A stretch of 64,000 nucleotides of DNA from Bidens hawaiensis (GCA_021521415.1 JAIQDT010000234.1:1691001-1755000), one strand, 5' to 3'. Numbered from the stretch's first letter, positions 44,410 to 57,042 are shown. The notes: generated from the letters alone by a model not told the origin. Numbers and translations are program-made.

Positions 44410-44585
44410 TACGGTTTTCGGATACATACTGCTCTCAGATTCTTATTGATATCGGGATTGTAAACTGGTTCTCGGAATCTAGGTTCTCGGATATAGTTCT
44501 CGAAATTGCAGGATTTTTGGGATACATACTGTTCTCGGATTCTTATTGTTCTCAGGATTGAAAAGTGGTTCTCAGAATTTAACAT
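44410..44585. repeat. Imperfect direct repeat with TTCTCGGA words
   Basis: The text ggatacatactgctctcag ... ttattgatatcgggattgt ... ctggttctcggaat (from about 44418) recurs about 100 bases later as ggatacatactgttctcgg ... ttattgttctcaggattg ... gtggttctcagaat (from about 44520). It lies upstream of the gag relic and may be the end of a Copia LTR or leader. Confidence 0.55.
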
Positions 44586-44809
44586 GTTCTTAGATCTTGT
44601 TACTATTCACAAACAACTGTTCAAATGGATCTCAATAATTCAAGTAGTTCAATCTGAAGTATCCACTAGGAACTGGATCAATCATGGGTACTATTACTCG
44701 TATTCCTTGACTGCTCTCTTTTGTTGGGTTTGGTAAGTGGAAGTGTAGGTTTGAGAAATTTGTTAAAATGAAAGATGCTAAGATTTGGAGTAGTATTCTT
44801 TATTCTTAG

Positions 44810-45300
44810 GGGTCCACTAGCCAATACGTATGATATGAATGATGAAGCTGAGATTGTGTCTCCTAAACTTATTGAGATGTACAAGGATGTAGACTTTGAG
44901 AAAATATAAGATAATGAGAGAGCTCTTGCTACCTTGACCAAGGCCTTGTCACCTGACATTGCTCATGCTTTTAGGGAATTTAAATTTTCCAAAGCTATAT
45001 GGGAACCATTGATAGGGGTTCATGAGGGTAGTGAAGACATGAAAGAGAGTAGTCTGGACATGTTAAATCAAAGATTTAACACGTTCAACCATGTTCTTGG
45101 TGATCCATGGAGACACAACTTCAAAGGTTTATCACTCAACCTAAGACGCATACTACAGATATCAGACTGACTACTGCTGAAGTCCATAATAAGTTGCTAA
45201 ATTTTCTTCCAGGAAGCTGGGATATGAATGTTGTTGTTATCAGGAGAACAATATTTTTGGCTCGTCTTACACTTTCAGAAGTTATTACATAATCCAATCT
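44810..45300 (+). pseudogene. Copia gag fragment (UBN2 type)
   Basis: Frames joined by eye: LIEMYKDVDFEKI, ERALATLTKALSPDIAHAF, FKFSKAIWEPLIGVHEGSED and LDMLNQRFNTFNHVLG. After a frame change at about 45125 the reading continues TDIRLTTAEVHNKLLNFLPG and WDMNVVVIRRT. This is the UBN2 layout (IW..L...YEG, F..R...FNH, T..E...KLL..LP..WD). No protease or RT follows, so it is a truncated relic unrelated to A and B by obvious sequence. Confidence 0.75.
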
Positions 45301-45570
45301 TGTGATATGGATGATAAACAGCGGGACTGCAAAAACATTCTTACACGTCTATACAAAATCGAAATAAAACTAGAAATGTTTGATGAACAATATAAAGATA
45401 AAGAATCATTATTATTTCGACAAAAGAAAAGCATGTGAAAAATCCTTTTCTTGTGTAGAAGATTAGGAAAACGAATAAACCCTCACCAGAAATATTTGTT
45501 CCCTTCATTTATCCGTTCTATTTTGCATTTTCTTTTAGATAGGATCTAGCCAAAGTAAATTGTATATTAA

Positions 45571-46008
45571 GGGAAAATCTAATATAATAGTAACCAACTT
45601 CCAAAGTGTTCCAATTAGGTCACTGATACATATTTTCCCCAAATCGAGTGACTAAATTTTCAAATCAAGTGTCGCAAATTTTTTTATGCATCAAGAAAGA
45701 AATGGAGGATAAGATGTGGGGGTCGGAATTTGTAATATATGTTGTTAAATTTAAAGAATTTTAAAAAACGTTCATTATATTAAAATTTAAAAATAAAATA
45801 TAAAACTTACGCTGCTGCTCAGCGCAAACTTCAAAAAAAAGATAAAAAGGTTTCCTACGTGGAACATAAAAAAAAAGACTAAAAAACAAGTTAAAACCTT
45901 TAATTTAATCAAACATGAAAGTTGAGTGACTTAATTAGAACACTTTTTAAAGTTGAGTAACCTTATTAAATACTTTTGAAAGTTGGTTACTATTCTATGA
46001 AGTTGCCC
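45571..46008. mobile_element. MITE-like foldback element
   Basis: The left end GGGAAAATCTAATATAATAG and the reverse complement of the right end GGGCAACTTCATAGAATAG both run on into TAACCAACTT. The matching inner parts (gtgttccaattaggtcact against gtgttctaattaagtcact) extend the inverted repeat to roughly 60-100 bp. About 438 bp, AT-rich, no coding capacity. A target duplication was not evident, so the superfamily is not assigned. Confidence 0.6.
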
Positions 46009-46278
46009 AAATCAAATGCATTTAATTACATTTCAGTTTCACAAACATCACCGTCACCACGGTTTTTTTGAAAGAAAAAACAAACAAAGAAAGGGGGGGT
46101 CAAGTCAAACAGTCTTCTTCACAATCTACACACTATGGCTAAGAATATGATACAAGCAATGACCAGCATCTCGTAGTAAAATAGTATAAAAAAGGCTTTT
46201 ATTATTTCTTTTTTATATCATAATTACTAAAAAGAATTTGGTTCATTTTAAAAACTTGACGTCGATAAATGCATTAGT

Positions 46279-47216
46279 TTAGAAATTCATTTCGGACAAT
46301 TGAACCTTCTCGAACTGCTTCTTTTTAAGAACCAAAAATATTTATGCCAAAATAACAGATGCGAAGAAGAATAAAAGGCCTTGTACACATAATGGATATT
46401 GTAGTACTATTTCGGCATCTCCCTGACCATATCCGCCACATTAGGAATACTTGTCAACGGTTGATCCAATTTGATAGATTCGCCTTTTGAAACAACAAGT
46501 TCTGGCCCCGGAGGAATAAAATCAACCACTTGACGTCCATCCGATGCAACTGCTTTGATTATCTAAGATTTTGCTTACTATACCTGACGCTGTAGGATTA
46601 TAAACTGTACTATTACTTTTGCTCCCGTTAGGATAAATCTGGTCCCTTCCCTTGTTTCCACCTACGTAGATAGGATATTTTTATAAGTGAACGCCTTTCT
46701 TAGTAGCGGGGTCCAAGGAAAGAATAGGAAATGCAATTTCACTATATTTTTGACCAGGAACAGGGCCTATGACAAGAATATTTTTCGATTGAGGCGATAG
46801 CTCTGAAAAGACATACTACCCATCTTTTCTTTTTTCCTGGGGAAATACGATCGAGAGAGGCTAATTCAAAGCCCTCTGGTAAAATAAGAACAACCCCTAC
46901 ATTCAAAGCCCCTTCTTTTACCATTAGCAAGAACTTGTTTCAGTTGCGTATCATAAGGAATTTGAACAACTGCTTCAAGTACAGTATCGAGAAGTATTGC
47001 TCGCGGAACCTCAATATCCGCCGGTTTCTTAACTGAATGGCGATTGGCACATACAAAACGTCCGATCACTTCTCGTGGATTTTCATAACCTTGCTGTGCA
47101 AAAATGGGATATACATGTGAAATGGGTGTATGAGTTATTATATATATCATGAGCGATAAGAAAATAGATTGAGTAATTTATTCCTTTGTCCAAGAAAAAT
47201 TATTTTTAGTTTGCAT
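46279..47216 (-). pseudogene. petA: Plastid-derived petA (cytochrome f) relic
   Basis: Reverse strand from ATG 47216: MQTKNNFSWTKE, then [69 protein letters not shown]. Further on come [28 protein letters not shown] and FLVLKKKQFEKVQLSEMNF with the stop at 46279-46281. Nearly the full length of cytochrome f, the thylakoid electron carrier of the b6f complex, but with frameshifts and stops. The haem motif CANCH reads CANRH. It lies downstream of cemA in the same orientation, as in plastid genomes. It is a nuclear plastid DNA insertion with no expected function. Confidence 0.92.
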
Positions 47217-47442
47217 GGTCCAATCATTAATCCCGAAAATTTCTACAATAAATTGGGGTTAGATCATTAATGGAGTTTCGTATCCACGATTCTGTTATTT
47301 ACTGGAATAATTTGACTCTATTAATATACAGGAATAGAGGATGAATCTCTGGGACGGGTATAAATAGAAAGTGATTTTCAATGTTTTGCTTATGTACAAC
47401 TGCAAAGTAAGAAACATTATAATTGGATTAAGTATACCATTT

Positions 47443-47883
47443 TTACTCGTTCATTGAATGATAAATCACTACAAGTGACGGAGACACCCGATTTAAATAA
47501 CGAAATATCCAGTATTTGAAAATTGTATCTAGAATGACAGGAAAATTTGAAACAATCCTAGATACAATTTGATTATTATGAAAAAATCCAAAATCGTTGT
47601 GGACAAAGCCAATCATCAATTCCCAGCCATGGGGCGAATGTAATCCAATACATAAACCAGTTAATAAAAGAAGAGAAAAAGCTTTTATTGTGTCACTTAA
47701 GTTATTTAGGAATCCTGAGCCCAAAAGTTAAGAATAACAAGTGGTTTAATACTTGATATAGAATAACCACTTTGAATAATGAAACAGATTATATTTGTCG
47801 AGAAGTGCAAAATCATATTAGTATGACCCTCGTTGTGTATCTTGATTAATTGGATTGTTTCTTTGTGAATTCCTATACGAAGG
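47443..47883 (-). pseudogene. cemA: Plastid-derived cemA relic, cut by element G
   Basis: Reverse strand: [47 protein letters not shown], then [47 protein letters not shown] and [13 protein letters not shown] with the stop at 47443-47445. This is the C-terminal half of CemA, the plastid inner-envelope protein. One frame change near 47715. The N-terminal half is missing because the Tekay LTR starts at 47884. The 226 bases between this stop and the petA ATG are the plastid spacer. Confidence 0.92.
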
Positions 47884-50800
47884 TGTAACGATTCCGGCAA
47901 AATCAGGTATACCCTAACCGGTATATACTATTTATGTGTTATTTAATAATGAATATGTGAATTATGATGCGTTTATACGAGTATGTATGATTCATAGTAC
48001 GAATTATACTCGATTATACAGTTAATAGTATTGGAAATACGATTAACCGATTAACGGTTATTGAAGGCCGAACGAATCGAGGATTACATTATAGACGGGA
48101 TATATGATATTTAGTGATGTTTACGAAGTATTAAAGCTTCGGGATAAGTGAATTAAAGTACAGAAAAGAATTTTCGATTTAACGGTACGTCGGGACGTTA
48201 AACGAAACCTTTAATACCAAACCGAGCAAGAGACGATCGATCAAGCCGAAAAAGATGCGTAATTATTAATAATATGATGTTTTAAGTTAATGAAAGACAT
48301 GGTTTAAGTTTTTGAAGTTTTTAAATCGGTTTTATATAAATTTCATTTTTAAGCCGAAAAACGACCGTTTTAGCCTCGTTTTAAGCCTAATTAAACGTTT
48401 AACCGAAAAACGAACTGAACCAGATTATCCAAAACATTATCCAGATTACAGAAATCTGAATATGTGGCTTAAAATGGAGATGTGGGTCCCACCCCACCCT
48501 CCTAAGTGGTCCGATCGGCTTGGGGAAACCCCCCTAGCCTTTCATTTCATTTTTCATCCAACTCTTTCAACAATCTTCATATTCTCTCAAGTTCTTGACC
48601 TAAAAACCGAGAGTTCTAGCAAGAACAACGAGGTAAAGATCGTGTTATGTACGTATTTATCTTCGTTTCTCGAGTCTAATTACAAGAAAATGAGGTTTCA
48701 AGTGAAAAAAGGGTGAAAACCCGAGATGAAACCGATTCTTGCATGATCAAGTGATGTATACGGGTTATACAAGGGATCTTGGTCCAAGAAAGGAGTTAAA
48801 CGAACCAAAAACGAATTTTTACGGTTTAATCTTTGTTTCTATATCATAACCGAAACCATGAAAGAAATGGCTTGAATGTGGGTGTAACTTGCTTGGTGTG
48901 CTGTTATTCTGCTTTTAGGTGTTGTATCTAGTTGCTAGCAAAGGCTAGAAAGCGAGATTCTTGCGATTTGAAGCTAGAAACACAAGGTAGTTCGGTTTTG
49001 TGTGATGTTTGTATTTTTGGACAGATTGTGATACGTGTAGAGTTAGGTCATGAAATTTTACAGAGGTATTAGATATATGAAAATATGAGTTCTGTGAATT
49101 TTTGGTAATTTTTGGATAAAGGATGAATATTTGGTGAATTTAGTGCTCGGTTTTGGCCAAAAATGGTGAAAAATAGTTAAATATCATGAAAAATTCTGGA
49201 AAATTTCAGATAATCTTTTTATAACATGTATAAGTCACACACAAAATTTTAGGTCCGTTGGCGAAGTCTAAGTTGGCTTTTCGGTTAAACGAGTTCTAGG
49301 GTTTTCAAGCTCGGTTTTAGTGAAAACGGCATTTAAAAAAGGGATTTTGGTTCTGGAAAAATTACAGGGGACTATGGAGATGGCATGGTTCATCCAGGAG
49401 AAATTTGGGATTTTTCTAAGATCGTTTGGTATTTACGACATATTTAGTGTTTAAATGGTGTTTAAAAATAGATAAATAAATGTTAAATATAAAAATTAAT
49501 TCTGGAAATATTATTATAAAATTCCCCACTGTCAAAAAGTGATTTGCGCAAAATTTCAAGATCCGAGATTAAACGGATATTTAATTGTGCAAAAACAAAC
49601 TTTTAAAGCTTAAAACGCGTAAACAGGTAAAGTTCGCATAAGCGAGCTGACTGGTGTATAAAAACCTTAAAAATGAACTATTTTCATATAATTGAGTTAA
49701 TCAAGTAAAAATAAATCATCCGAAAATAATTCGGATGATTTGAGTAATTTTTAACAGTTTCCGGTACGCCAAAAACGGAAACGGGTTCCGCGGCCAATCG
49801 GGGCGTCTAAACCGAGCCCTAATTTTACAACTTTAGTTAAATTATCAATTAACAACTATTTTCGGGTCGTGTGTGACCAAACTCATTTTTGAAACATAAA
49901 AATGGATAACCGTGCTAGGCACGCAAAACGGGAAAAACGACTTATAGTAAATCTGACTAGTGAACTCTAAACGATATCACAATCTGAGTCCGGAGAAGTG
50001 TTTCTGGGTTAACATTGCCCCCAGAATGGATACAGTACTGGGTTAACAGTGTCCCCAGATGTACCGGTTAACACGGTTACAGTTATATTAATAGTAATTA
50101 TAAAGTAACGAATTTAGGGATCGTATTACAGATCCGGATTAGTAGCTGTGTATTGTGTACTGCTTGCTACGTTAAGGTGAGTTTCACGAGCCCCTTTTTT
50201 TGAATTGTTTTTAAATATTTTCCCGGGGTGGAAAGCATGTTGTTATGGAAATGTTTAAATACATACTGAACGCATGGATTTGCGTGGATTTATATATATT
50301 TTATTGTACGGGAATCGTACGGAAATGTACTAAGATGGTAATTGTCTGAGTTGCTAACATTCTAAGGCCCCGGAACACGAGTGATTAACTTAAAGCCGGT
50401 AGAGTGTGGATAGTACTATTGGTCTGACAAACCCAACTGGTCCGGCATGGATTTGCTGATGTTTCCCAGCCAGTTGCACATGTCTATTTTGGGTGTTATA
50501 TATATTTTGCTATGTAATGTTAGACATAGCGGTTTGGAGCAGTTCCGTGGGCGGGGGATATGCCACGGGTCCGTGGGCGGGGGATATGCCACGGGGATTG
50601 TGTGTGATAGTCAGAGGTTTCACTTGTGGGCTCAGCATAATTACATCGATAATAATATTATTTTATGATAATGATTTATCATGGTTTACTCGAATTGTGA
50701 AACTCACCAACTATCCGTAGTTGACCCGTTTTCTTTGCATGCTTTCTAGGTACTCCCAAGCTGGAATAATTGCTACATGTTTGTTGATGCGTGCTTTTAG

Positions 50801-51008
50801 TGGAGGCTTAGTGTTCATTTTGTATTAAATATGTTAATGTAATGTTGGTAAAACTTATGTACTATCGCCTAGACGGGAACTAAACTTGGGAACAATGTAA
50901 TATGATGTAAATTAATGTAGTGGTGTTTTCTTTATAAGCAATGCTGTTGATATCAGATGTGTCTGTTGCATCCCGTTTATGTTTCCGCTGCGGTTACGGG
51001 GTGTTACA
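47884..51008 (+). repeat. 5' LTR of element G
   Basis: 3125 bp, tgtaacgattccggc to cggggtgttaca. Colinear with the LTR of F and with 57079-60202. Perfect stem-loop at 49713-49741. Confidence 0.92.
50544..50595 (+). repeat. 26-bp tandem duplication in the Tekay LTR
   Basis: Two adjacent copies of a G-rich unit that starts tccgtgggcggg and ends atatgccacggg. The same duplication is at 59738-59789. F has a single, related unit (near 28870 and 38030), so the duplication marks the G/H subfamily. Confidence 0.85.
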
Positions 51009-51013
51009 GAACT

Positions 51014-51026
51014 TGGTATCAGAGCC
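51014..51026 (+). other. Primer binding site of element G
   Basis: Tggtatcagagcc five bases after the LTR end. Confidence 0.88.
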
Positions 51027-51256
51027 ATTGGTTATAAATGAATTAGGATGTCTTTAAAAGATACCTAAAATATAACCAGTAGCTCAAGTATTATAGGATC
51101 TGAATATCAACTAATAATTTATAGTGACGATCTCTGGATGAACTTGGATGGACAAGTGAGTTATTATGGTCCGGAACATAATAACAGACTTGTCCGCACG
51201 AGGGAATTTAGGGGAAGTCACGGGGAACTTTAATAGGTAAAATCGGCAACATACGT

Positions 51257-51362
51257 GTAAGTATATGATAATATTTTTATGTGACAAAGTTGTATAAGTA
51301 TGTGTATGTTAATTATGATTTACATTATGGAAGGAACTATATGTTTGCTAACTTGTGTACAG
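51257..51362 (+). other. Possible leader intron before the pre-gag ORF (element G)
   Basis: The donor GTAAGTAT at 51257 matches the plant consensus. The acceptor tttgctaacttgtgtacag ends at 51362, seven bases (six between) before the pre-gag ATG at 51369. 106 bases, AT-rich. The same pair is at 60451-60556 in H; in F the acceptor has CAC instead of CAG. A further acceptor-like site (ttgtgtag) lies just before each gag ATG. Confidence 0.45.
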
Positions 51363-51368
51363 GTAAGG

Positions 51369-51977
51369 ATGTCGAGATCGCAAAGTCTATCAGTGGGAGA
51401 GGACCCGGAGGAGACCAGTTCCGGGGACTCTAGGAGCTTACGCTTAACTTCCAGCACTGAGCCTAGTGAGACTAGCCGTAGGAGTGTAGCCTGTCCGTCC
51501 CTACTAGGGTTGCCAGATCCCCCACCCGCACAGCAGGTCACCCCTACCCCTCCCAGACCCGGTCGCCGCCTCACGGCGCGGATCAGTGCCCCTTATGTCC
51601 CACCTACCTTTACCCCACCCAGACCCACTTACCACAGGGGCGAGTCCTCCCGCCCCTAGCCCGAGCCTGTGCCTCCACCCGTGTGGGGTATCCCTAGGCC
51701 GGTGAGGGATTAGCGTCCCTCCACCGAGGCTGCATGGCTCCGAGTGCTCACCGAGCAGATGAATGAGCACACCACCGCCTTGACAGTGGGTATCCAGAGG
51801 AGGAATCACTTGGCGGACTGCATACTGGACAGCCAGTATGCGATCGCTCAGCTGAGGAGGGAGGACGCATACTCCCAGTGGATGATTGACCGGATGGAAA
51901 CACGGATCCGGGGTTTGATGGCAGTGTTAGTGGTGATGGTGGCAGTGTGGGTGTGGTTGATATACCACCATGTTTAG
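51369..51977 (+). pseudogene. Pre-gag ORF with C-terminal hydrophobic segment (element G)
   Basis: MSRSQSLSVGEDPEE at the start. The Pro-rich middle (PTPPRPGRRLTARISAPYV) is entered through a one-base deletion near 51488 relative to H. Stops at 51657 and 51711 interrupt it. The C-terminal helix is conserved: TALTVGIQRRNHLADCIL, SQYAIAQLRRED, WMIDRMETRIRGLM. It ends AVLVVMVAVWVWLIYHHV. Frame changes make this copy non-functional, but the ends are well conserved with F. Confidence 0.6.
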
Positions 51978-52344
51978 ATATGTTAGGGTGGTAGTAGTCA
52001 GGGTCCGCTTTTTGATACTCTGTGTTAGCAGTTAGTGGTGATGCTAACGTAGAGTGAATCTTGGGTAGTTATAGTACAGCCACTAGCCCATAAGGGGTCG
52101 ATTTTGGGGATGTATTGTAGATATTTTTGAGGTATCATTCAAGCACTGACCCATAGCGGGTTATGTCGAAATGATGCCGATGTAGGACTGATGTATGAAA
52201 ACTTAATCTATGGGCTGACGTTAATGTAATGTGTACTGATGATTATGTAAAATGTACTAATGTTTATTAATGAATGGAATATGTGTTGTGTATCGAGATT
52301 GGAATTTGTATTAATTATATGTATTTTTCTTAATGTTGTGTAGA

Positions 52345-54437
52345 ATGGCACCTAAACGGTCAGCTCAAATGTCAGAAGTGGATGTGAGTCGTCTGATTGC
52401 TCGACAGTTAGAGGCGGCGATACCGGATATAGTATCGCGCATCGCCGCCAGTATTAACAACACGACTAATCCAGGCCCCTGTGAGCAATCAAACGACCAC
52501 CAATAATGATGGGGAACAAAATGTTAACCCTCCACCGAACGGTAACCCGATTCCGAGTAATGACGCACCACCTAGGGTGGTCGTTACAGATAGCAATGGC
52601 CCTATACCCAGTGTAGAAACGAACCGCGCTGAACCGACTCCTGCAACAAGGGGTTGTTCAATTAAAGATTTTATGTTGTGCAAGCCCCTAGAATTAGCGG
52701 GTCTGAGGGACCCAATGGGTTGGTTAAGTGGATTGAGAAAATAGATTCGGTTGTGAACATCAGTAACTGCCCTGAGGAGTACATTGTTAAGTATGCTACC
52801 TGCACGTTCACGGACCATGCCTTGACATGGTGGAACACAATAGTGCAAACTCGCGGTCAGGCAGCGAAAAACCGCATGACTTGGGCAGAACTCAAAGCCC
52901 TTGTACTGGAACATTTCTGCCCGAAAAACGAACTGCAGAAGTTAGAAAACGAGTTGTGGAACTTGGAGATGCAGGGGGCAGACCACTTGGGTTATACGAA
53001 CCGATTCAATGAGTTGTCGCGATTGGTGCCATGGTTGGTCACCCCAGAGTCAAAGAGGGTTGAGCGTTATATATGGGGACTAACCCCAGTAGTAAGGAGT
53101 ATAGTCAACGCTAGGGGACACCAGACGTTTGAGGGTGCGGTGACGCAAGCTGGTATTGTCACATACGATTTCGTGAGGAGTGGGTCACTGAAGGTGGCAG
53201 AAGAGTCTGCTGGGGGAAAGCGAGGTACGTATGATAATAGGACCTAGGGGAAGCAGCAAGATAAACGTGCTAGGCCCGCTGCCCAGAACTACGCCATGAC
53301 TAGTTCAGGCGGAAGGCAGGAACCGCAGACAAGGACGTTTCCTAGGTGTGGGAAATGCGGTTACCTGCATGGTGGCGAGTGCAGGGGGGTAGTGTGCCAT
53401 CGGTGTGGGGGCACTACGCACAGAGTTGTAGGACAAACCGGAACAATCTGACCCGACAACCGCAACCTATCCGTGCGCAGCCAATTAGGACCCAACCAGC
53501 CCGACAACAATACCCACAGGGAAACCAAACGATGATCTCCAGCCGTGCTTGCTTTGAATGCGGCAGCACAGATTACTTCAAGAGAAACTGTCCGAAACTG
53601 AACCAGGGAGGGAATGGGAGGCAAACCATGGGTCAGGCATCGTCGTCCAATCCGGCGAGAGGTCGAGCATTTGTGATGGGGGCGAACGAAGCACGCCAGG
53701 ACCCCAGCGTAGTGACAGGTACATTCCTCGTCTCTGATCATTACGCTTCTGTATTATTTGATACAGGCGCCGATAGAAGTTTTGTTTCTGTTAAATTCCT
53801 ATCGATAGCAAACCTTCCGATTAGTGAACCCATAGAACCTTATACCGTAGAAGTCGCTAACGGTAAAACCATGATAGTTAATCAGATAGTTCGGAATTGC
53901 CCTTTTATTCTGAACGATCAATCATTCCTGATTGACTTATTACCGGTAGAATTAGGTAGTTTTGACGTGATAGTGGGAATGGATTGGTTAGCACGTAACA
54001 AAGTAGAAATAAACTGTGAAAAGAAAATCGTCAAGATCCGGGTGTCGGATGACGAAGAGGTGTTAGTGCAAGGAGAGAAGTCGGGCACAATGATACCATT
54101 TATATCCCACCTCAAAGTGTTAAAATATATACGACAGGGATGCGTGGCGTATCTAGCAAGTTTGATGGCCACAGATTCTGAGGAGAAACGGGTGGATGAT
54201 ATCCCGGTGGTACGCGAATTTCCACAAGTTTTCCCAGAAGAACTTCCTGGATTACCGCCAACCCGACAGGTCGAATTCAGAATCGATTTATTACCTCAAG
54301 CTGGCCCTGTTGCTAAAGCACCCTACCGACTTGCCTGTCCGAGATGCAAGAATTATCCAATCAGTTGCAAGAATTGTTGGATAAAGGATTTATACGTCCT
54401 AGTCATTCCCCGTGGGGTGCACCTGTATTATTCGTGA
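52345..54437 (+). pseudogene. Gag, nucleocapsid and protease (element G)
   Basis: ATG 52345 (MAPKRSAQMSEVDVSRLIA). An extra C in the run at 52476-52479 shifts the frame after about 45 codons, and the same insertion is in H. A missing T near 52692 shifts it back. The gag core has YATCTFTDHALTWWNTIV. TAG at 53245. The second knuckle is ruined by a small deletion near 53405 (only HYAQSCRTN survives); CFECGSTDYFKRNC remains. Protease YASVLFDTGADRSFVS near 53745. A one-base loss near 54332 ends the frame in RLACPRC. Confidence 0.88.
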
Positions 54438-57042
54438 AAAAGAAGGACGGGAGCCTTAGAATGTGCATTGATTACAGGGAGTTGAACAAGTTAACAATCA
54501 AAAATAGGTACCCTCTTCCCCGAATTGATGACCTGTTTGACCAGCTGCAAGGTGCGAGCTATTTCTCAAAAATCGATCTTAGATCGGGTTACCATCAGGT
54601 TAGAATTCAGGAAGAAGATATCCCAAAAACCGCATTCCGGACTCGCTACGGCCATTATGAGTTCTTAGTTATGCCTTTCAGGCTAACAAATGCGCCGGCA
54701 GTGTTCATGGACCTCATGAATCGAGTCTGTAAACCCTATCTCGACAAATTCGTCATCGTGTTTATTGACGATATTCTGATTTACTCGAAAAGTAAAGAAG
54801 AGCACGAGCAACACTTGAGAATAATTTTAGAGCTTCTTAATCAGGAGAAGTTGTATGAAAATTCTCCAAGTGTAACTTCTGGTTACAAGAAGTGCAATTC
54901 CTCGGTCACGTTGTAAACCATCAAGGAATACACGTTGATCCGAGTAAGATCGAAGTAATTAAGAATTGGCAAGCGCCTAAAACGCCAAAGGAAATCCGCC
55001 AATTCTTAGGCTTAGCCGGATATTATCGTCGATTTATAGAAAACTTTTACAGCATCGCGCAACCTTTAACTCTCCTGACTCAAAAGGATCGAAAGTATGA
55101 ATGGGGAGAAGAGCAGGAAGCGGCATTTCAAACGTTAAAGCAAAAATTGTGCCAAGCGCCGATTTTAAGTCTCCCCGATGGAGACGATGGCTTTGTCGCG
55201 TATTGTGACGCATCGCGTAGAGGGTTAGGATGCATGTTGATGCAGAATAATAAGGTTATAGCCTATGCTTCCCGACAGTTAAAAGTACATGAGAAGAATT
55301 ACACTACTCATGACTTAGAACTGGGAGCGGTTATCTTCGCACTTAAAATCTGGAGACATTATCTCTACGGTACGAAGTGCACCATCTTCACCGATCATAA
55401 AAGTTTGCAACACATATTCGATCAGAAAGAACTGAATATGAGACAACGAAGATGGGTCGAGTTGTTGAGCGACTATGACTGTGGCATCCGTTATCACCCC
55501 GGCAAGGCTAACGTAGTAGCCGATGCCTTGAGTAGGAAAGATCGGGTTAAGCCATTGCGAGTGCGAGCGCTGGGGATGATAGTCCAGTCAAACCTTTCGG
55601 ACCTGATTCGAGTCGCTCAACGTGAGGCGTTGAAAGAGGAACACTTGGAAAAGGAGGGACTTTACGGCAATGAGAAGAATTTCGAACAGCGCGTGGACGA
55701 AATTCTCTATTTCAAAAATCGGGCTTGGATCCCGACCCTCCATGACCTTCGTGAATTAATCATGGACGAAGCGCATAGATCGAAATATTCCATACATCCG
55801 GGATCGGATAACATGTACAAGGATGTGAAGGAGTTCTACTGGTGGCCGGGTATGAAAAAGGATATCGCAACGTATGTCGGTAAATGTACGACTTGTGCGA
55901 GAGTTAAGGCGGAGCACCAGAAACCCTCGGGGATGTTACAACAACCGGAAATTCCCGAATGGAAGTGGGAGCAAATCACGATGGATTTTGTGACACATCT
56001 TCCTAAAATGTCCCGAGGACATGATGCAATTTGGGTAATCGTGGATCGATTAACCAAATCGGCACATTTTATCCCGATTAGAAATAATTATAACACAGAG
56101 AGACTTGCGCAGATTTATATAAATGAAATTGTGTCTCGTCATGGGATACCCATCTCAATCATCTTCGATCGGGATAGCCATTTCACCTCCAAGCTTTGGC
56201 AAGCTGTGCAAGAAGCGCTGGGAACGCGTATTGATCTAAGCACAGCTTACCACCCTCAGACCGATGGTCAGACTGAGAGGACCATCCAAACCCTGGAGGA
56301 TTTGCTTCGTGCATGCGTACTGGATTTTAAGGGAAATTGGGATCAACATCTCCCACTCGTTGAATTTTCCTATAATAACAGTTACCATAGCAGTATAAAG
56401 GCAGCGCCTTACGAAGCATTGTATGGTCGGAAGTGCCGATCACCACTCTGTTGGACTAAAGTGGGAGACACTCAGGTTATTAGATCAGACCTGGTCCAGG
56501 AAACGACCAGCAAAATCCTTGAAATTAGGAACAATCTGAAGGCCGCGCGGGATCGGCAGAAGAGTTATGCCGATACCCGTAGGAAACCGTTGTCATTTGA
56601 GAAAGGTGATAAAGTGTATTTGAAGGTATCACCTTGGAAGGGTGTAGTCAGATTTGGAAAGGCGGGGAAGTTAGCCCCGAGATATATTGGACCATTTAAT
56701 AATACTGCAAAAATCGGTCCAGTAGCATACCGATTAGAATTACCCGATGAACTGAGCGCAGTTCACAACGTGTTTCATGTATCGAACTTGAAAAGATGTC
56801 TGGCGGATGAGACAACGGTGTTACCTTTAGAGGGCGTCCAAATAAGTGATAAGCTCAATTTCGTAGAGGAACCCATAGAAATAGTAGACGGAAAAATCAA
56901 GCAACTAAGACACAATAAGATTTCGTTGGTCAAAGTTAGATGGAATTCGCAACGAGGCCCAGAATATACATGGGAACGAAAGGACGAATTCCGGAAGAAA
57001 TATCCCTATCTATTTCCTCAAAAGGAAGTAGTCGACGCGTAA
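54344..57042 (+). pseudogene. RT, RNaseH, integrase and chromodomain (element G)
   Basis: RT text as in F, with [11 protein letters not shown] near 54757. One base is missing near 54858 (YENSPS for YAKFSK). From 54892 to 57042 the frame is open for 716 codons and covers the end of RT, RNaseH ([17 protein letters not shown]), the integrase zinc finger ([20 protein letters not shown]) and core. The core's second Asp block reads IIFDRDSHF, where F has IISDRDSHF. The GPF motif and chromodomain ([19 protein letters not shown]) follow. The stop at 57040 is 37 bases before the LTR at 57079. Confidence 0.9.

Noticed and set aside
44678..44959. Reverse-strand 93-codon frame (MSGDKALVKVARALSL...)
   Set aside because: It is the complement of the Copia gag fragment read on the + strand.
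46090..46110. Purine run aaagaaagggggggtcaag as a polypurine tract of another LTR element
   Set aside because: No LTR-like TG start with a partner follows; the plastid petA relic begins within 200 bases.
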